Shown one piece after another: positions 7,109 to 16,102 of a stretch of 36,306 bases of DNA. A program made the translations under genes and the position numbers. The stretch lies in contig JAQBVJ010000073.1 in the NCBI GenBank assembly GCA_027623235.1, positions 1 to 36,306 of the forward strand, given 5' to 3'. The stretch's first letter is position 1. Every line of letters begins with the position of its first letter. The notes under the pieces were generated by a model, which was not told where the DNA came from, ran no database searches, and worked only from the letters and a program-made list of their open reading frames with translations. This DNA is from Planctomycetota bacterium (GTDB taxonomy: Bacteria; Planctomycetota; Planctomycetia; Planctomycetales; Planctomycetaceae).

Positions 7109-9574
7109 TCAGTGAACCAGCATGAAGTCGCGGCTGTTGAGCAGCACCCACATCATGTCCTGTACGGCTTCGCTTTTCGTGCCCTCGTAAGCGCCGAGGA
7201 ATCGCTTGCCGAGGTCCGACTCTTCGGCGGTCGCGTGGCGGGCGAGTGACCACAGATAAAGCTGATCGACGAGCTCTTCCTCAGTGAGCTCCTTCGCAGC
7301 AAGCTGGTTGGCTCGACCGTTGGCGGCAGTCACTCGATTGAGGATCGACTTGCCATTGATGAAGTGCAGAGCCTGCAGCATGTTGGCTCCGTCATCGCGC
7401 TCACACTCGCAGGCTTCCATCCGCTGTGGTTTTCCGAACAGATTCAGAAACTCGCTCTGCACATTGGCGTCCGGCAGCTGAGCCGCAGTGAATCCAGCGG
7501 GTGCTCCGGCAAACGATTCGGGCACTCCTGTGGATTGAACCAGAGAATCCAGCAACGCCTCGGCCGGGATGCGGCGAGGAATCGAGCGTGAGAAATTCAG
7601 TGTGTCGTGTCCGTTGGTTTCGTTCGGCACGCTGGTTCGCTGATACGCTTCGGACAGGACGACCTGTCGCATCAGGTGCCTCACGTCGAATTTGTGCTCG
7701 ATAAAATCCTTTGTGAGTGCGTCGAGCAGATTCGGATTGATTGCCGGATTCGTTGTGCGCAGATCGTCGACAGGATCGATGATGCCACGGTGGAAAAAGT
7801 AGCTCCAGATGCGATTGGTCATGCTGCGTGCGAAGTGCGGATTCTCAGGCGAGGTCAACCACTTCGCGTAGACGAGCCGCCGATCCGTACCGGCTGGGAT
7901 CTCCGGCTCACCTTCGCCGAGAAATCGCGAAGGCTGCAGCTGATTCGTCCTCGGATTTTGCGACAGGCCAGCCGGCAGATTGATCAGAACGCTCTTCGCG
8001 TTGGCAACTCCGGTGAGGCGGGGATCAGCCTTGGTGGTTACTTGATTGAAAAAGCTGTGCAGACCGTAGTAGTCGCCCTGCGTCCAGTTTTCGAACGGGT
8101 GAGGGTGGCACCTGGCACACAGCATTCGAACTCCGCAGAACACCTGAGTCGCTCGCTGGAGCGTCTCGTCCGTGTCAATGCTGACGGCAAAATAGGCGGA
8201 CGCCGGATGATCCGAAACCCCACCGCTGCTTGTCAGAATTTCCCTGACGAACTGGTCGAGCGGCATGTTCTGTGCGACCGCCGAACGGATCCATTCCCGA
8301 AACGCAAAGACCGCCGGCTCACTGAGACGGTTGCGCGAATTCTGCAGTAGGTCGCCCCATTTCAGCGTCCACCAGTCCGTGAACCCGGGCCGCTTCATGA
8401 GCGTGTCGACAATTTTCACTCGCTTCGCGGGATCGTTGTCAGCAAGAAACGCGAGGACTTCTTCGGGGTTCGGCTGCAGGCCGATCAGGTCGAGCGAAAC
8501 TCGCCGGAGGTAACCCGCATCGTCAACGAGGCCGGACGGCTTGATCTTCAATTCGTTGAGCTTCTCGATGATGTGTCGGTCGACGAGGTTCCCAGGAAGC
8601 GGAGTCGGCTGAAAGCTCGGGTCTGGCTTCAACACGATGACGTTCGCCGTCGCGAAAATCCGCTCGAACCGGGCGACGATTGCAGTCTCACCGAGTTCCC
8701 GACTGGTCACGAGTCCGACGTCATCAACGCCTGCAACCTGCTCCGTGTTCGCGTCAAAAACGGCGAGTCGTGTGACGTCTCTTTCGGTGCCGTCCGAGTA
8801 GCGGGCGATCAGCTGCATCTGATGCTGCATACCCGGCTTCAGAACCGCGTTCGTCGGGAAAATCCGAGTCGACTCCAGCCGCACCGGGTCATCCAGGTCG
8901 GTCGGAGCTCCGTCTTCGACCCAGCCGAGAAGCAGCTCATGGAGCAGGCTGCCGTGGTCAAAGCGGATTCCGCCCTGATGAGGAACGTCTCCCAGCGGCT
9001 TCGTCAGCAGCAGACTGGCCGGAGGATTGTGGCGGTTGATTCGTCGCTCAAAAAACTCATCAGTCAATGACGTGTAATCGGGAGCCGCATCGGAACCGCG
9101 AAGCGAGAGTTTGAAGCCGTTCTTGCCGAGCGAATATCCATGGCACGCTCCCGAGTTGCAGCCGCCCTTGGACAGAACGGGCATGACATCGTGGCGAAAG
9201 CTGTGCGACCTCGGCTCCGCAGGAACCTCCACGGTGACCGCAACTGTCGCCGTCTTGCCGGCGGCGCTGACCGTCACAGTCGTAGCGCCGGTTTTGAGTG
9301 GCTGCACCCAGCCCAGCAGATCGACTTTCGCGACGGACTCATCCGCAATCGACCACGCGGCCTGAGAACTCAAGTCAACGGACAGTCCGTCCGGAGTCCG
9401 CGCAGTGACGAGGATCGAGTGCGGCTGTCGCCGATGAGTCAGCTTGATGACCGCCGGCTCAACATGCAGGTCGCCAACGATCACAAGCGGCTCGTCAGCC
9501 AGCGTTTCTGGCACGCCTGCGACCAGCGATAAAGCGACGGCAAAGCCGAGAACAATCAACCACGAATTCCGCAT
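7109..9574 (-). CDS. Secreted Big2 - cytochrome c - DUF1549 - DUF1553 protein
   Basis: This 821-residue protein has a Sec signal peptide (residues 1-26, cleavage after ETLA). It then shows a Big2-like domain (35-115), a cytochrome-like motif CNSGACH (139-145, CX4CH), a second Ig-like segment (232-315), DUF1549/PSCyt2 (330-535) with CARCH (486-490), and DUF1553/PSD1 (565-800). It has the same core as the protein at 1665-5036 but no leucine-rich repeats, and its two Ig-like domains are placed differently. AAGGAA lies 5 bases before the ATG. It is the last gene of a four-gene minus-strand cassette, 29 bases after the pre-peptidase-domain gene. Function is unknown. Two heme-type motifs suggest redox activity outside the cytoplasm, but neither is proven to bind heme. 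Confidence 0.93.
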   Translation of the reverse strand: MRNSWLIVLGFAVALSLVAGVPETLADEPLVIVGDLHVEPAVIKLTHRRQPHSILVTARTPDGLSVDLSSQAAWSIADESVAKVDLLGWVQPLKTGATTVTVSAAGKTATVAVTVEVPAEPRSHSFRHDVMPVLSKGGCNSGACHGYSLGKNGFKLSLRGSDAAPDYTSLTDEFFERRINRHNPPASLLLTKPLGDVPHQGGIRFDHGSLLHELLLGWVEDGAPTDLDDPVRLESTRIFPTNAVLKPGMQHQMQLIARYSDGTERDVTRLAVFDANTEQVAGVDDVGLVTSRELGETAIVARFERIFATANVIVLKPDPSFQPTPLPGNLVDRHIIEKLNELKIKPSGLVDDAGYLRRVSLDLIGLQPNPEEVLAFLADNDPAKRVKIVDTLMKRPGFTDWWTLKWGDLLQNSRNRLSEPAVFAFREWIRSAVAQNMPLDQFVREILTSSGGVSDHPASAYFAVSIDTDETLQRATQVFCGVRMLCARCHPHPFENWTQGDYYGLHSFFNQVTTKADPRLTGVANAKSVLINLPAGLSQNPRTNQLQPSRFLGEGEPEIPAGTDRRLVYAKWLTSPENPHFARSMTNRIWSYFFHRGIIDPVDDLRTTNPAINPNLLDALTKDFIEHKFDVRHLMRQVVLSEAYQRTSVPNETNGHDTLNFSRSIPRRIPAEALLDSLVQSTGVPESFAGAPAGFTAAQLPDANVQSEFLNLFGKPQRMEACECERDDGANMLQALHFINGKSILNRVTAANGRANQLAAKELTEEELVDQLYLWSLARHATAEESDLGKRFLGAYEGTKSEAVQDMMWVLLNSRDFMLVH

Positions 9575-9603
9575 AACTATTCCTTGCCAGAGGGCATCTT
9601 TGA

Positions 9604-12573
9604 CTATGGAGTTTTGGGGGCGGCAGCGGGAGGTGCCGTGAGGCTGATGCTCAGCGGAAGCTCTTTGCTGCGCACATCAATCGGAGCATTCGGACGCATC
9701 TTCCCGTTGGCGATGACAGCGACTGCAGTCAACTCAGCGGGTTGAAACGTGGCGGGAAACACGACGTTCAGTGCGAATTCCGTCTGGTCAGGTTTCACCA
9801 CGACACTGGGAACGGCGATTCCCGCGGGCAAGCCCGAAAGCGTGACGGTGACATCCTGATTCATTCCGGCCAGTCGTTCGACTTTCCCCGTGACCGCCAC
9901 TGTTGAGCCGGATTTCGGATCGATCTGTCCTGCCAACTTGTCGCTTCCCGTTAACGAAACAACGATGGGAATGAGTGTTGTCAGTCGCCGAACCGAAGTG
10001 TCGCTTCGCGCGAGCACGGTGTTCTTGTCGCGACTGAGCAGCTCGGCTCGCAGTGCGAGGTCGTAGCCGTTTTCGCTCAACTCGGCCGGAACAAAAATCG
10101 AAAAGACTCCGTCGTTCTTCGCCAGAGCGGAAGCCGATTCCGCTGCCTGAATCGCCGCCTGCAGTTTCGTTTCCGCGTCTGTGGTTTTCGCAGCGGCCTC
10201 GGTGTCCGCTTTCGCTGCAGCCTCAGTGGCGGCTTTGAGCGCGGCCGTCGCGGCGACCACGATCAGGTCTGCGGCAACGACAGCGTCGTCTGCGGTTTTT
10301 GAAACAGCGGCGGCGGCGACAACCGCTTTGCCGGTCGCAGCTTTCTGATCAGCGGTCGTCTTCGCGAGGGTCGCGGCAGCCGCTGCGGCTTTTGCGGCTG
10401 CCTCGAGTGTTGCCGCGTCCGCCTTATCGGCAGCCTCGGCCGTCGCCTTCACCTGCGCCACGACTGCGTCGAGAGCTTTCTGAGCCACCGCGTCGGCCTC
10501 TCCAGCGACCTTGAGAGCCGCTGCCGCTTTGGACGCTTGATCCTTCATCGCCACCAGCTGAGCCGACGCATTCTTCGCAGCGGTCTCGGCGGCGGCCACG
10601 GCCGTCTGACCGCTCGCCGCCACGGTCGCCTGGCTCACCTTTGCGTCAACAACCACTTTGTCCGCCGCCAGTTTTGCATCCCACGCTTTTTGAGCCGTCG
10701 CGTCGACGACAATCTCGATCGGTTGGTTGGTCTCAGATCGAATCGTGCGATTCGTGTCGATCTGCTGGTTGGCGACCCGGACCTCACGCTGACTCGTTTC
10801 AAGAGTCAGCCTCACAGGACCGTCAAAGCCCGCGGGACGAACTGCCGACACCGGCACATCGAGCTTTCCGCCGAGCACCAGTTGCGCGTCGACCCCCAAA
10901 TTGCCCCAGTCCGCCTTGAAACCGGATTGGGACGCCGGTGTGACGGCGACTCCAATTTCACCGCGCAACCATGGCTGCATTTCTCCGAGCACGTGACTCT
11001 CGACCGTCGCGACTCGTTCGAGGATTCGACCGTCGATTCTGGCCGTGCCGCGAAGCTTTGTCAGGGAATGAGCGAGGCCACCTCCGGCACCGTGAAGAGT
11101 CAGCAGCGTCGCACTGGTCCCTGCGGCAATCTGTGTTCCCTGAACCTGAATCCCCGCCGGCAACGAGTCAAACCGAAGCTCGATCGGCCCGTCAAATTCG
11201 TTTCGGTCAGCGACCACTTTCACAAGAATCCGGTCTCCCGCCGCGACACTCTGGCTCTGCTGCGTCATCGCCAGCCGAAAGTCAGGCGAGCCGCCCGAAC
11301 CCGGAATCGGCGTGACGGCGACACGGTAAATGCAGTCAGGACCGAATCGCCCGTCGGTGTCCGTCACGGTGAGCAGCAGCGTCTTCACATCGGCTGGCAC
11401 GGTGTAGTCAAGCAGCGGGTCGGGCGAGCCGGCCGCGTCATCGTTGAGCGCGAGTCGACCACCCGCCTCATTCTGAATTTCGAGCGTCGCGTCGACCGGA
11501 GAGCCGAGCCGAGCGGCAAACACTTCGAACCGCAGCTTTGCTCCCGGGACGACGTCAATCTGGTACTTGTCCAGTTCGCCAGCCGCGAGGAACCGGCCAC
11601 TGATCGCGACGGGGACCTCTGACAGTTTCTGTGGCGATTCCGCCGGAGGTGCCTCGACGAGCTCAGGAAATTCACTGATCAAAACAGGCGGACGAAATCC
11701 GCCCGCCAATGCAACGTCCTTCCAGGGAGCAGAACGAAACGATTCGCCGTTCGAAGACGACGCATCGAACTCAACCTGCTCGCCGTTCGTGCTTCCGCCG
11801 AACAGTGTGAGCTGAGTCTTCGTGCCGGCCTGAACGGCGGGCGGAAAGACGAGATCAGCGAGCTGCCAGGAACCAATCTTCAATCGAAAAAAGTTCGGAG
11901 CCGGGGCGGCGTATTGCAGATCGTGAAGTTCGACCGTGTACTGCCCATCCGCCGGAGCCGTGAATTTCAGCCGGGCATCACCGCGTAAAGCCGGTGATGG
12001 CAGTGTCCAGTCCAGCTGCCGGTTTTCCGAATCGAAAATGTGCAGGACCGGTCGCAGTTGGCCGCCCAGCCGCTGTGCCTCCGCTTCGATCAGCAGTACC
12101 TGCCCGGCCTTCGCGGCAAACGACGTTCGCAATCGTGAGCTGCCTCCAACCGACCCATGCAGAGCGACAGGAAGTGCCGCAATCTCGGGTGCAAAAGCAA
12201 CTTGAGGGAACCGATCCGCGGCAATCACAGCGGGCTGTGAAACGCCTTCGCCGCTGACGACCCACAGGCTGTAAAGGCCGGGTTCAACGCGAGAGTCCAG
12301 CGTGACTTCGAACTCGACCCGGGTCGCCGTCGCTCCCGGCTTGACGACCTGCTTCACGATGGGAACAGACAGTGCGGGAACAGACAGTGCCAGTTGTGGC
12401 TCGGGAAGCAGGCCCGTTCCGTCAACGACGATTGTCGTCGTCCCGTCGATCTGCAGTCCGCGGATGCTGACGGCTCGAACTGTGGGTTCCGCGAATGACG
12501 TCTGCGCCAGCGTCAAAAAAAAGGCGACGCCGCAGGCGGCGAGTCGAAAAGTCATCAGGGAGAAACAGGACAT
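9604..12573 (-). CDS. Secreted pre-peptidase-domain surface protein with long Ala-rich insert
   Basis: I start the 989-residue product at the ATG at 12573. A TTG at 12585 and an ATG at 12555 are alternatives, and none has a clear Shine-Dalgarno sequence. A signal peptide ends near TSFA-EPT. An N-terminal IPT/Ig-like segment is followed by two segments resembling bacterial pre-peptidase C-terminal (PPC) beta-sandwich domains, near residues 145-235 and 320-425. More beta-rich segments follow to about 625. An extremely Ala-rich block occupies about 626-819, and the protein ends with a beta-rich domain and a Pro/Ala tail. Similar proteins accompany DUF1501 and DUF1549 genes in planctomycetes. The role may be adhesive or scaffold-like, which is inference. 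It sits between a DUF1501 gene (25-base gap) and the DUF1549/1553 gene. Confidence 0.85.
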   Translation of the reverse strand: MSCFSLMTFRLAACGVAFFLTLAQTSFAEPTVRAVSIRGLQIDGTTTIVVDGTGLLPEPQLALSVPALSVPIVKQVVKPGATATRVEFEVTLDSRVEPGLYSLWVVSGEGVSQPAVIAADRFPQVAFAPEIAALPVALHGSVGGSSRLRTSFAAKAGQVLLIEAEAQRLGGQLRPVLHIFDSENRQLDWTLPSPALRGDARLKFTAPADGQYTVELHDLQYAAPAPNFFRLKIGSWQLADLVFPPAVQAGTKTQLTLFGGSTNGEQVEFDASSSNGESFRSAPWKDVALAGGFRPPVLISEFPELVEAPPAESPQKLSEVPVAISGRFLAAGELDKYQIDVVPGAKLRFEVFAARLGSPVDATLEIQNEAGGRLALNDDAAGSPDPLLDYTVPADVKTLLLTVTDTDGRFGPDCIYRVAVTPIPGSGGSPDFRLAMTQQSQSVAAGDRILVKVVADRNEFDGPIELRFDSLPAGIQVQGTQIAAGTSATLLTLHGAGGGLAHSLTKLRGTARIDGRILERVATVESHVLGEMQPWLRGEIGVAVTPASQSGFKADWGNLGVDAQLVLGGKLDVPVSAVRPAGFDGPVRLTLETSQREVRVANQQIDTNRTIRSETNQPIEIVVDATAQKAWDAKLAADKVVVDAKVSQATVAASGQTAVAAAETAAKNASAQLVAMKDQASKAAAALKVAGEADAVAQKALDAVVAQVKATAEAADKADAATLEAAAKAAAAAATLAKTTADQKAATGKAVVAAAAVSKTADDAVVAADLIVVAATAALKAATEAAAKADTEAAAKTTDAETKLQAAIQAAESASALAKNDGVFSIFVPAELSENGYDLALRAELLSRDKNTVLARSDTSVRRLTTLIPIVVSLTGSDKLAGQIDPKSGSTVAVTGKVERLAGMNQDVTVTLSGLPAGIAVPSVVVKPDQTEFALNVVFPATFQPAELTAVAVIANGKMRPNAPIDVRSKELPLSISLTAPPAAAPKTP
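10117..10698 (-). other. Ala/Lys/Asp-rich segment inserted in the pre-peptidase-domain protein
   Basis: About 194 codons here encode almost only Ala, Val, Lys, Asp, Thr, Glu and Gln, with runs such as AAAKAAAAAATLAKTTADQ. Heptad-like hydrophobic spacing predicts a long helix or coiled coil. It interrupts a beta-rich region: IEIVVDATAQ lies before it and DGVFSIFVPAEL after it, and these read as parts of one extracellular fold. The frame is intact, so it is translated. Confidence 0.8.
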
Positions 12574-12597
12574 CAGGCAGCTCAAAAAGAGGTGAGT

Positions 12598-13977
12598 TTA
12601 AGAAAACAGTTCGGGAATCGGCTCGGCGTCGATCAGTCGAATCGGGCGACTTCCCGGGCCGGGCATCATGGTCGTCTCCAGGTCGATGCCCATCCCTTTA
12701 TAAATCGATGCAATCACTTGAGGCGGTGTGATCGGACGATCGTGCGGAGCGGCACCGATGCGATCCGTTGAGCCGATCACCTGACCGCCTTTAATGCTGC
12801 CTCCACACAGGAAGTTAGACCACGCTGGCGGATAGTGATCCCGCCCGCCGCTGCCGTTGATCTTTGGAGTCCGGCCGAATTCGCTCAGGACCGCGACGAC
12901 CGTTTCTTCCAGCAGGCCGCGATCTTCCAGGTCATCGATCAGGCCGGTGAAGGCCTGGTCGAGCTGCGGGCAAAGCATGTATTCGTAGTCTTTATAAGTG
13001 TTGTTGAGGCTGCCCCCGTTGGAGTGCATGTCCCAGCAGGCGATGTTGAAGACTGTGTCGAAGTGGTTAATCGTGACGTACCGCGTGCCGCGCTCGACCA
13101 ATCGGCGAGCCATCAGACAGCTCTGCCCCAGCGTGTTTCTCCCGTAACGGTCCCGCAGCTTGTCCTCTTCCTGGTTGAGGTCGAAGGCGCTTTTCGCCTC
13201 GGACGACGTCAACAGATTGAAGGCTCGCGCGTAGGCCGTGTCCCGTTCCAATGTCGAGTTCGTTTCCGTCCGACGCTGCAGGTCGTCGACCTGCTGGAGC
13301 AGATTTTTCCGAGCGCTGATGCGGAAATTCGTCTGCCCCTGCGCAGGGGTCAGGTTGGCGACCTTGAAATCCGATCGACCGGGATCCGATCCCAGGAAAA
13401 ACGGCTCGTAGCCGCTACCGAGGTACCGGGCTTCCTGACCGTTGATCGACGGGCCGCCGGTGTTGCCGATCTTGCCCGGCAGAATGATCGACGGTGGGAG
13501 GTTGCTGTTCGGACCGAACACTCGCGAGACGACCGAACCGACGTGTGGCTGCTGGTTGTCGCCGATGGCGTCCTTGCCCGTCATCATCCAGCGCGAGCCG
13601 TTTGAGTGAGCGGTTCCGGTTTTGTGATGCAGACTGCGGATCAACGCGATCTTGTCCATCCGTTGAGCGAGCATCGGGAAGTGCTCACAGATATCAGCTC
13701 CTTCAACGTTCGATTGAATCGGTTTGAAGCGGCCGCGGATGTCTTCCGGTGCCTCCGGTTTCATATCGAATGTGTCCAGGTGACCCGGTGAACCAACCAG
13801 AAAGATCGTGATGCAGTTGCGAATCTTCGCCTTCGAATAATCCACCGCTCCGTAAGCCTGAAGTTCCATCAGTCCCGGCAGAGTCAGCCCGCCAATCCCC
13901 GCGGCACCGGCCTGTAGAAAGCTGCGGCGGTTCAAACCACTGCAGTCGGGGACTCGTTCGTTTCCAATATGCAGCAT
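12598..13977 (-). CDS. DUF1501 family protein
   Basis: The 459-residue product has a Tat-like NRRSFLQ motif at residues 16-22 followed by a small-residue hydrophobic stretch. Family motifs are FLVGSPGHLDTFDMKP (about 59-74), LSEFGRTPKIN and GRDHYP in the C-terminal third, and a GQVIGSTD segment after it. AGGAG lies 6 bases before the ATG. DUF1501 belongs to the alkaline-phosphatase-like clan, but the substrate is unknown. The gene is second in the four-gene cassette, 57 bases after the small beta-protein and 25 bases before the pre-peptidase-domain gene, so co-transcription is likely. It differs from the paralogue at 221-1501 in the N-terminal region and in a longer middle part. Confidence 0.93.
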   Translation of the reverse strand: MLHIGNERVPDCSGLNRRSFLQAGAAGIGGLTLPGLMELQAYGAVDYSKAKIRNCITIFLVGSPGHLDTFDMKPEAPEDIRGRFKPIQSNVEGADICEHFPMLAQRMDKIALIRSLHHKTGTAHSNGSRWMMTGKDAIGDNQQPHVGSVVSRVFGPNSNLPPSIILPGKIGNTGGPSINGQEARYLGSGYEPFFLGSDPGRSDFKVANLTPAQGQTNFRISARKNLLQQVDDLQRRTETNSTLERDTAYARAFNLLTSSEAKSAFDLNQEEDKLRDRYGRNTLGQSCLMARRLVERGTRYVTINHFDTVFNIACWDMHSNGGSLNNTYKDYEYMLCPQLDQAFTGLIDDLEDRGLLEETVVAVLSEFGRTPKINGSGGRDHYPPAWSNFLCGGSIKGGQVIGSTDRIGAAPHDRPITPPQVIASIYKGMGIDLETTMMPGPGSRPIRLIDAEPIPELFS

Positions 13978-13983
13978 GAGGTG

Positions 13984-13988
13984 CTCCT
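13984..13988 (-). promoter_or_regulatory. Shine-Dalgarno AGGAG of the DUF1501 gene
   Basis: AGGAG on the minus strand lies 6 bases before the ATG at 13977 and confirms that start. Confidence 0.75.
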
Positions 13989-14034
13989 GCGAGCTTTCTT
14001 TGATCGTGCCAGAATTGGTCTGACGAAAATAAAA

Positions 14035-14349
14035 TCAGATCGAGTAGCTCACCGGTACCGAGATATCGACGAATTTGCTCTCTGTGTAATTCGAGTCCGG
14101 GCCTTTGCCATCCTTCTTGAAATTCACATATTTGAATTGCTGCAGGACGATTTCATATTTGCCCGGAGTCTCATCGGGATGCTCGTAACTGGCTTCCGCC
14201 CGAGCCGCGACAGTCGCGACAACCTTGTCGTCCTTCTTCACGACCCACTGAATCTTCGAGCCCCAGTCGTTTGTGACGTCCCCGCGAGTGACACGCCGTC
14301 CGTCCAAAGAGATGTCCGCTGCCGGAGTTCCTTCAAAGACCTGGTCCAT
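14035..14349 (-). CDS. Small hypothetical beta-rich protein
   Basis: This is a 104-residue protein that I do not recognise. It has no signal peptide or membrane segment. Alternating polar/hydrophobic runs (KIQWVVKKDDKVVATVAARAE, GKYEIVLQQFKYV, VDISVPVSYSI) predict a compact beta-sandwich, possibly Ig-like. A weak AGGCGA precedes the ATG. It is the first gene of the cassette 14349-7109 and ends 57 bases before the DUF1501 gene. This position suggests that it belongs functionally to that system, perhaps as a cytoplasmic or binding subunit. The codon usage and intact frame look genuine. The lack of a signal peptide is odd when its neighbours are all exported. Confidence 0.75.
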   Translation of the reverse strand: MDQVFEGTPAADISLDGRRVTRGDVTNDWGSKIQWVVKKDDKVVATVAARAEASYEHPDETPGKYEIVLQQFKYVNFKKDGKGPDSNYTESKFVDISVPVSYSI

Positions 14350-14568
14350 TTGCCGTCGCCTGTGATACCGGGATCAAGCTTCGTGATTCGTGGCAGAAAA
14401 CGCCGCCGCAACTCATAAACGCGATTCTATGCGTCAAGCGGCGAATCCGGGTATTCGAATGCGGAAATACGAACAGAGGCGCCAGACGCGAAGTGCTGAA
14501 CGAGTCTGAGAAAGCAGCATGGCGACACCTCACCGCTGGGCTGAGAACGCGCCGAACTCTGCCGCAAC

Positions 14569-15996
14569 TTAATGCCAGCGCGTCGTCGTTTTCCGGGACT
14601 GCGTCCAGAAGCCGATCGAGCTTTTGCCAGTGATGTCGCCGACGCCGAACCGGGAGTCGTTCCAGCCACCAAAGCCAAAAGGTTCGACGGGAACCGGGAC
14701 ACCGACGTTGACTCCGACCATGCCGGCACTCGTCCGCTCGACGATCGAGCGGGCAAGGCCTCCATTTTGAGTGTAGACGGCTGCGGCGTTGCCGTACGGA
14801 GACGCGTTCTCGATCGCGATCGCCTCTTCCACATCTTTCGTCCGGATGATCGACAGGACAGGGCCGAAGACTTCTTCCTGAGCGATTTTCATGTCCGGCC
14901 GCACCTTGTCGATCACGGTCGCACCGATGTAGAAGCCGCCTTCACGTCCAGGAACGACGGTGTTTCGACCATCGACGAGTACGACCGCCCCGGCCTGCTC
15001 AGCCTCGGCAATAAAACCTTCGATTCGCGTTTTCGCTTCGGCCGAGATCACCGGGCCCAGCGTCTCGCCGGGCACCAGCCCTCGGGCCACCGCACACACC
15101 TGCTCGATGATCGGCTCAACCTGACCCACCGCCAGCATCGACGCGGCCGCCATGCACCGTTGCCCTGCGCAGCCCGCCATCGAAGCAACCACGTTGGAAG
15201 CCGTCTGTTCCACAGCCGCGTCCGGAAGCACGATCAGATGATTCTTCGCTCCCCCGAGCGCGAGAACTCGTTTCAGGCGCGTGGCTGACCGAACGTAAAC
15301 GCTCTTTGCGACCTCAGTCGATCCGACAAACGTGACGGCCTTGATCTCCGGATGATCGCAAATCGCCTCGACAGCCGACCGCGTTCCATGAACGACGTTA
15401 AAAACACCCGCCGGCAATCCGGCTTCTGCAAGAAGTTCGGCGGTTCGCCGGGCACTGAGCGGGACTTTCTCGGACGGCTTGAAGAGAAAGGTATTCCCCA
15501 GAGTCATCGCAATCGGGATCGTCCAGTGCGGCACCATCATTGGAAAATTGAACGGGACGATCGACGCGACAACTCCCACGGGGATGTGGTCGACACGGCA
15601 CTCAATTCCCCGGCTGACCTCCAGAACCTCACCCGCAATAAGCTGCGGCAGCGAACAGGCGAACTCGGTCACCTCGATCGCCCGGACGATCTCCGCTCGG
15701 CCTTCGTCAGGTGTCTTGCCGTGCTCCTTGTGAATCAGCAGTGCCAGCTCGTCAATGTTCTGCAGAAGTAATTCGCGATACCGATACGCGACCTGAGCCC
15801 GCTCCTTGATCGTGCGTCCTGACCAGTCGGGAAACGCCTTTGCGGCAGCCATGACCGCGGCATCGACTTCCGCCGCGGTCGAGAGAGGAACACTCGTCAG
15901 CAACGAACCGTCCAGCGGCGATCGCAACTCAGCGTGTTCGACGGAGCTCTCGACGAACTCACCGCCGATAAAGTTTCTGACAGGCCGGAATTTCAT
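14569..15996 (-). CDS. mmsA: Methylmalonate-semialdehyde dehydrogenase (CoA-acylating)
   Basis: This 475-residue aldehyde dehydrogenase superfamily protein carries signatures of the CoA-acylating MMSDH branch (MmsA/IolA). PFNFP contains the oxyanion Asn150, GGAKNH at 248-253 replaces the usual catalytic-Glu motif of other ALDHs, and GQRCMA contains the catalytic Cys281. The enzyme oxidises methylmalonate semialdehyde or malonate semialdehyde to propionyl-CoA or acetyl-CoA with NAD+, in valine, thymine or inositol catabolism. No other valine or inositol genes are adjacent. Length is normal and the protein is cytoplasmic. The ATG at 15996 has no clear Shine-Dalgarno sequence. It follows the PSCyt1-type gene after 106 bases on the same strand, and co-transcription is possible. 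Confidence 0.92.
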   Translation of the reverse strand: MKFRPVRNFIGGEFVESSVEHAELRSPLDGSLLTSVPLSTAAEVDAAVMAAAKAFPDWSGRTIKERAQVAYRYRELLLQNIDELALLIHKEHGKTPDEGRAEIVRAIEVTEFACSLPQLIAGEVLEVSRGIECRVDHIPVGVVASIVPFNFPMMVPHWTIPIAMTLGNTFLFKPSEKVPLSARRTAELLAEAGLPAGVFNVVHGTRSAVEAICDHPEIKAVTFVGSTEVAKSVYVRSATRLKRVLALGGAKNHLIVLPDAAVEQTASNVVASMAGCAGQRCMAAASMLAVGQVEPIIEQVCAVARGLVPGETLGPVISAEAKTRIEGFIAEAEQAGAVVLVDGRNTVVPGREGGFYIGATVIDKVRPDMKIAQEEVFGPVLSIIRTKDVEEAIAIENASPYGNAAAVYTQNGGLARSIVERTSAGMVGVNVGVPVPVEPFGFGGWNDSRFGVGDITGKSSIGFWTQSRKTTTRWH

Positions 15997-16030
15997 GGGA
16001 GTCGTCCAGACAAAACGTGTTCAACTTGTA

Positions 16031-16056
16031 CGGCAGCGTTCTACGGCAGCGTTCAA
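16031..16056. repeat. Tandem 13-base duplication upstream of mmsA
   Basis: ACGGCAGCGTTC occurs twice in a row (16031-16043 and 16044-16056, differing only in the last base) in the short gap before the mmsA start. It is probably a small slippage duplication. Confidence 0.7.
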
Positions 16057-16102
16057 GAAGCGGATTCACTGCCTGGCTCCACAAAGGCGCCGGCCGTGTG
16101 CA

